Positions 61,212 through 64,000 of a DNA stretch of 64,000 nucleotides are shown here, one piece after another. Under the pieces are notes generated by a model. That model saw only the letters and a list, made by a program, of their open reading frames with translations. It had not been told where the DNA came from and ran no database searches. A program made the translations under genes and the position numbers. Each line of letters starts with the position of its first letter. Within the stretch, counting starts at the first letter, position 1. The stretch is taken from positions 2,790,001 through 2,854,000 of the forward strand of contig CBDDIB010000002.1 in the NCBI GenBank assembly GCA_965228695.1, read 5' to 3'. Source of the DNA: JAJFJD01 sp965228695. GTDB taxonomy: Bacteria > Pseudomonadota > Alphaproteobacteria > UBA8366.

Positions 61212-62007
61212 CGACGACCTACATGCTTATCTGGACGGGCAGCTGGATGACGCGGGCGTCGCGGCGGTGGAGGCTGCGATCGCGCAGGATACCGACATTG
61301 CGGAGAAGCTGGCGGCTTTTAGGGCCCAACGGGTCGCGATCAAGCAACTTTACGATCCGGTGTTGGCGGAGCCCGTTCCCGAACATCTTCGCCAGGTGGT
61401 CCGCGAAGCTCGGCGCGGCGCGCGGCGTCAGACCACGATGCGGATTGCCGCCTCGGTGGTTTTTTTGGCCGTCGGGGCTGCCGGCGGCTGGTTCGCGAAC
61501 GCGTATTTCGCCAGCCAGGACTTTCTACTCGAACCATTCGTGAGAGAGGCCGTGCTGGCCCATGAGCTGGCCATTACGGAAAAGACCAAAGGGCTGACAA
61601 TCAACAAGATCGACCCGGACAATCTATCGCCGTCGTATCTGCCTGCGGATTTCGGTGTCCCGGTCAAGCTTCCGACTTTGCGCAGGTCCGAACTGCACCC
61701 CGTGGCCCTTGCATCGGGAACCGGCGCAGAGGGCTCACGCGTAACCGTCACCTATGCGGATCGCCAGAACCGTCGGCGGACCTTGTTCGTTCGAAAATTT
61801 ACCGGCGGCAAGAGTTTGCCGGTTAAATACCGCACGAAGGACGGATTCCCCGTTCTGTATTGGCTGGACGGTCCGCTGGTGTACATCCTGGTCGGCGACG
61901 GTGATCGAAAAGAGCTGATCGCGATTGCCGAGGAAATTTATCGCTCGGCTGCCGTCGGTGCCATGCCGTCGCCGCATGGTCAGATGCCGAAAGGCCAGTT
62001 GAAGTAG
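61186..62007 (+). CDS. Membrane-bound anti-sigma factor (second copy)
   Basis: 273 residues; ATG 61186 overlaps the sigma gene by 26 bases and has GGAGAAGG upstream. The N-terminal domain (DDLHAYLDGQLDDAGVAAVE, YDPVLAEPVPEHLRQVV) aligns with that of the protein at 54885 (YVDGQLDD, FDPILQEPVPDDLLEIV). One helix (IAASVVFLAVGAAGGWFANA) leads to a periplasmic sensor domain ending GFPVLYWLDGPLVYILVGDG. It presumably sequesters the sigma factor encoded just before it. Confidence 0.82.
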   Translation: MSEQRLLSDDDLHAYLDGQLDDAGVAAVEAAIAQDTDIAEKLAAFRAQRVAIKQLYDPVLAEPVPEHLRQVVREARRGARRQTTMRIAASVVFLAVGAAGGWFANAYFASQDFLLEPFVREAVLAHELAITEKTKGLTINKIDPDNLSPSYLPADFGVPVKLPTLRRSELHPVALASGTGAEGSRVTVTYADRQNRRRTLFVRKFTGGKSLPVKYRTKDGFPVLYWLDGPLVYILVGDGDRKELIAIAEEIYRSAAVGAMPSPHGQMPKGQLK

Positions 62008-62014
62008 CCTACGG

Positions 62015-62299
62015 CTAGTCCCATGCTTCCGAGGTCATGTCGGCGATGTAGATTGTGTCGATATCGCGTTTCTGGGCGATTCTCTGCGCCTGATCGACGG
62101 CCTCTTCGAGATCTTCGGGCGATTCCGAGAGTTGTCCTGCACGGATCGATTCTTTTTTTTGGGATAGGGCGACGAAAACGTCGGTATCGATCACCGCCTG
62201 TTGCGGGTTCTCCGTGTCGAACCGCCGAATGACTTGGATGTAGTCTCCATCCTCTTTGGGCGATGGGCCTTTGGGTTTGAGCGTTACGATTTCAGCCAT
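62015..62299 (-). CDS. Hypothetical small protein
   Basis: 94 residues from ATG 62299 with ACAGGTG upstream, acidic, no signal peptide. Segments: DGDYIQVIRRFDTENPQQAV, LEEAVDQAQRIAQKRDIDTI. The family is not recognised. An EcfG-type promoter lies 31 bases upstream, so it is a likely stress-induced cytoplasmic protein. Confidence 0.65.
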   Translation of the reverse strand: MAEIVTLKPKGPSPKEDGDYIQVIRRFDTENPQQAVIDTDVFVALSQKKESIRAGQLSESPEDLEEAVDQAQRIAQKRDIDTIYIADMTSEAWD

Positions 62300-62329
62300 G
62301 GGTCACCTGTCAGTTACAGTCACGGCAGT

Positions 62330-62355
62330 AACGGAAAAGCCACTCGTTTCGTTCC
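62330..62355 (-). promoter_or_regulatory. EcfG-type general stress promoter
   Basis: On the minus strand GGAAC (62355-62351), 17 bases, CGTT (62333-62330), for the gene starting at 62299. Confidence 0.7.
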
Positions 62356-62423
62356 ATGGATCAACGGCGAAGGTCGCCAGTTCCGCAAAAACAACACCTC
62401 ACGAACACGTGATGTCTCCTTGC

Positions 62424-62448
62424 GGAACCTTCGCCTCCCTCAGGCGTT
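62424..62448 (+). promoter_or_regulatory. EcfG-type general stress promoter
   Basis: GGAAC, 16 bases, CGTT. It ends 62 bases before GTG 62511; divergent with 62330-62355. Confidence 0.72.
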
Positions 62449-62510
62449 TTACCTACTGGTGCTGAATTTAAGGACATCATTCAGCGTGATTTTTGACCAG
62501 GAGGTAAGAA

Positions 62511-62813
62511 GTGAAGAAAAAATTATTGAAGACTGCAGTTCTCATGACCGCATTGTCGGTCTCGGCGGCGGCGGCGGCGGCGGGCGAAACCCGTAAGAAC
62601 GTCTACAAGGAATCGCAGCCCAATGCCAATGCCGCACCCGCGGCGGGCTCTGTGAAGCCGTGCGCTCCCGCCAAAGGCAAAGCGCTGTACAAGGAATCGC
62701 AGCCGAATGCCAACGCCGCGCCGAACCCGAAATCGGTGAATCCGTGCGCCGCGACCCAAGGCAAGGCGCTGTACAAGGAATCACAGCCGAACGCGATGCC
62801 GAAAAAGAACTGA
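62511..62813 (+). CDS. Exported repeat protein (YKESQPNA repeats)
   Basis: 100 residues with a GTG start and a strong AGGAGG site. The signal peptide is TAVLMTALSVSAAAAAAG. The mature part has three near-identical units with the core YKESQPNANAAP (third unit YKESQPNAMP), spaced by Lys/Pro segments with one Cys each (SVKPCAPAKGKAL, SVNPCAATQGKAL). No family is recognised. It is preceded by an EcfG-type promoter and followed by a strong terminator. Confidence 0.75.
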   Translation: MKKKLLKTAVLMTALSVSAAAAAAGETRKNVYKESQPNANAAPAAGSVKPCAPAKGKALYKESQPNANAAPNPKSVNPCAATQGKALYKESQPNAMPKKN

Positions 62814-62843
62814 ATTGAATTTCAAATTCGTTCGCTGAATTAG

Positions 62844-62883
62844 AAAACCGGGTGTGGCCTTGGCGCCACGCCCGGTTTTCTCT
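62844..62883. terminator. Strong terminator
   Basis: AAAACCGGGTGTGGC pairs with GCCACGCCCGGTTTT (one mismatch) around a short loop, then CTCTTTT. It ends the repeat-protein gene and also fits the minus-strand lipoprotein gene ending at 62908. Confidence 0.85.
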
Positions 62884-62907
62884 TTTCCGACAACCGCAAA
62901 TTGCTGG

Positions 62908-63078
62908 TCAGTCCGCAGCGTCTTTCACAGCACGTTTCGCGTCGTTCACCGCTTCGTCGGCCTTCTCGCCGGCTTGCTCCAGCGGTCCTTCCTGCTCGCA
63001 ACCGCCCAGCAGGATGGTGCCGGCCACGAGGGTCGCGGCGAGCGTCAGTAACTTTTTACCTCGTGCAACGGTTTTCAT
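62908..63078 (-). CDS. Small entericidin-like lipoprotein
   Basis: 56 residues from ATG 63078 (AAAGGA upstream). The leader LLTLAATLVAGTILLGGC ends in an LGGC lipobox; the mature peptide is an acidic amphipathic helix (EQAGEKADEAVNDAKRAVKD). Similar in plan to the lipoprotein at 47636. An EcfG-type promoter lies 75 bases upstream. Confidence 0.78.
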   Translation of the reverse strand: MKTVARGKKLLTLAATLVAGTILLGGCEQEGPLEQAGEKADEAVNDAKRAVKDAAD

Positions 63079-63152
63079 GAACATAGTTCCTTTCGTCGTG
63101 GCGTATGCTCATTCGGCGTGGGCCGATTGGCCGGTTGCCGAAACTGTCTAAC

Positions 63153-63178
63153 AACGATAGTTGAGCGGCTTTGGTTCC
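63153..63178 (-). promoter_or_regulatory. EcfG-type general stress promoter
   Basis: On the minus strand GGAAC (63178-63174), 17 bases, CGTT (63156-63153), for the lipoprotein gene starting at 63078. Confidence 0.7.
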
Positions 63179-63315
63179 AATCTCCGAGGCGACAATTAAA
63201 TGCGAACGGCGCGAAACGGATTTCTCCGCTCCGCGCCGCTGCTTCACGTCTCTGTCGCCGCTTAAAGTGAGGGCACACTGGGAAAGCGACGCAGAGGGTG
63301 AACCGTGAGGTCGGT

Positions 63316-63972
63316 TTAACCCCGATTGCTGCCGTAATACGTGTCGATCCGGCTGCGCCACTTCGGGTCGCCCATGTTGGGCCACTTGTCGTCTTCAAAT
63401 CCCGGAGCTTTCTCCAGCGTCTTCTCGCTGATGTCGAGAACCAATTCGTCTTGATCCTTCGTCATGCGGAACGACTTCCACGGAACCGCAAAAAGCTTGT
63501 CGCCGATTCCCAGGAATCCGCCGTGTGACATGACGACATAGGCGATTTCGCCCTTGTCCGCGTCGAGCGTGACCGCTTCGACAACACCGATCTCCTTGCC
63601 TTGCATATTGTAGATGTCCATGCCTTGGACATCGTCGACACGCACGATGCCCTTCATCGCGGAAACCTGTTCGGCGTTTCTGTAGCGGGCCAGATCGGCT
63701 TTGCGCTCCAGCCGGTCCTGACGCTTTTCCTTGCGCTTCTCAACGATTTCCTGGATCGCGTCGATGACGTCTTCGCAGGTGCCGGTCTTCTCATATTCCA
63801 TGAGGGTCCGTGCCGCCGAGCGGATCTTGTTCATGTCGCGGCGCAACTCGGTCGACATCGTCGTCGACGACGTGACTTTCTGAAGTTCTCCGAAATTGTC
63901 CTTGCAGTCGGCAAGGGCTGGCGTTGCGAACATCAGCATCGCGGCGCCGGTAAGCACGGTTTTACGGATCAT
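63316..63972 (-). CDS. Exported PRC-barrel protein
   Basis: 218 residues with a signal peptide (TVLTGAAMLMFATPALA). A helical segment with one Cys pair (DCKDNFGELQ and GTCEDVIDAIQEIVEK) and a basic stretch (KRKEKRQDRLERKADL) come before the PRC barrel (about 105-185: IVRVDDVQGMDIYNMQGKEI, YVVMSHGGFLGIGDKLFAVP). It resembles the barrel at 51997 (GGFLGVGDRLVAVP) but has its helices in front instead of behind. The promoter lies at or beyond the window edge. Confidence 0.85.
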   Translation of the reverse strand: MIRKTVLTGAAMLMFATPALADCKDNFGELQKVTSSTTMSTELRRDMNKIRSAARTLMEYEKTGTCEDVIDAIQEIVEKRKEKRQDRLERKADLARYRNAEQVSAMKGIVRVDDVQGMDIYNMQGKEIGVVEAVTLDADKGEIAYVVMSHGGFLGIGDKLFAVPWKSFRMTKDQDELVLDISEKTLEKAPGFEDDKWPNMGDPKWRSRIDTYYGSNRG

Positions 63973-64000
63973 CGAATACCTCAGTTGGTTGTATTTCCGG

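Noticed and set aside
1..64000. CRISPR array or rRNA operon
   Set aside because: No regularly spaced direct repeats and no rRNA-like sequence were seen anywhere in the window.

Overview
The window looks like chromosomal DNA of an alphaproteobacterium; I cannot name the genus. The main evidence is a set of fourteen intergenic sites that fit the EcfG general-stress promoter pattern (GGAAC, 16-17 bases, CGTT), a regulon type known from Alphaproteobacteria. An EncFtn-type ferritin and the CsbD, PRC-barrel and DUF1328 stress genes agree with this.

Layout. (1) 1-3559: end of a metal-resistance cluster, with a CopA-type P-type ATPase cut by the window edge, a secreted beta-propeller protein and a DUF2933 protein. 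(2) 3510-9556: a graveyard of mobile and defence genes. It holds an IS3 remnant, a RecB/DNA2-like helicase and an N4/N6 DNA methylase that meet tail to tail at one breakpoint, a frameshifted tyrosine integrase, a 45-base 3' piece of initiator tRNA (an att scar) and an internally deleted IS481-family element. (3) 9894-40708: the most interesting part, a 31-kb cluster built around SrfB (a giant Hsp70/actin-fold ATPase) and SrfC (a P-loop NTPase). (4) 41158-44001: a HEPN-like gene, a broken UvrD-type helicase and a second, truncated copy of the same IS481 element, so the two IS copies bracket the Srf cluster. (5) 44083-63972: a compact envelope-stress region with MscS, DUF421, AI-2E-type permease, DUF2254, MgtC, EncFtn, Pmp3, CsbD, three PRC-barrel proteins, OmpA-like lipoprotein, small lipoproteins, and two paralogous ECF sigma/anti-sigma pairs.

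The Srf cluster encodes cytoplasmic NTPases (a ClpB-like AAA+ protein fused to a catalytically dead peptide-release-factor domain, SrfB, SrfC), a stand-alone ppGpp-hydrolase-like HD protein, and membrane-anchored adaptors. Two of these share a SrfA-like cytoplasmic domain joined by one membrane helix to a periplasmic trypsin-like protease or a DUF2135 domain; a third carries a Sel1-like tail. It also encodes an FtsX/MacB-type ABC transporter and many exported proteins: three vWA proteins, one of them strikingly like the integrin-beta I-like domain, a sulfatase-modifying-factor-like protein without its cysteines, lipoproteins, a lipase-like hydrolase and several unknowns. My reading is an envelope-spanning NTP-driven machine with an adhesive or sensing outer layer. 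Its biological role is not shown by the sequence.
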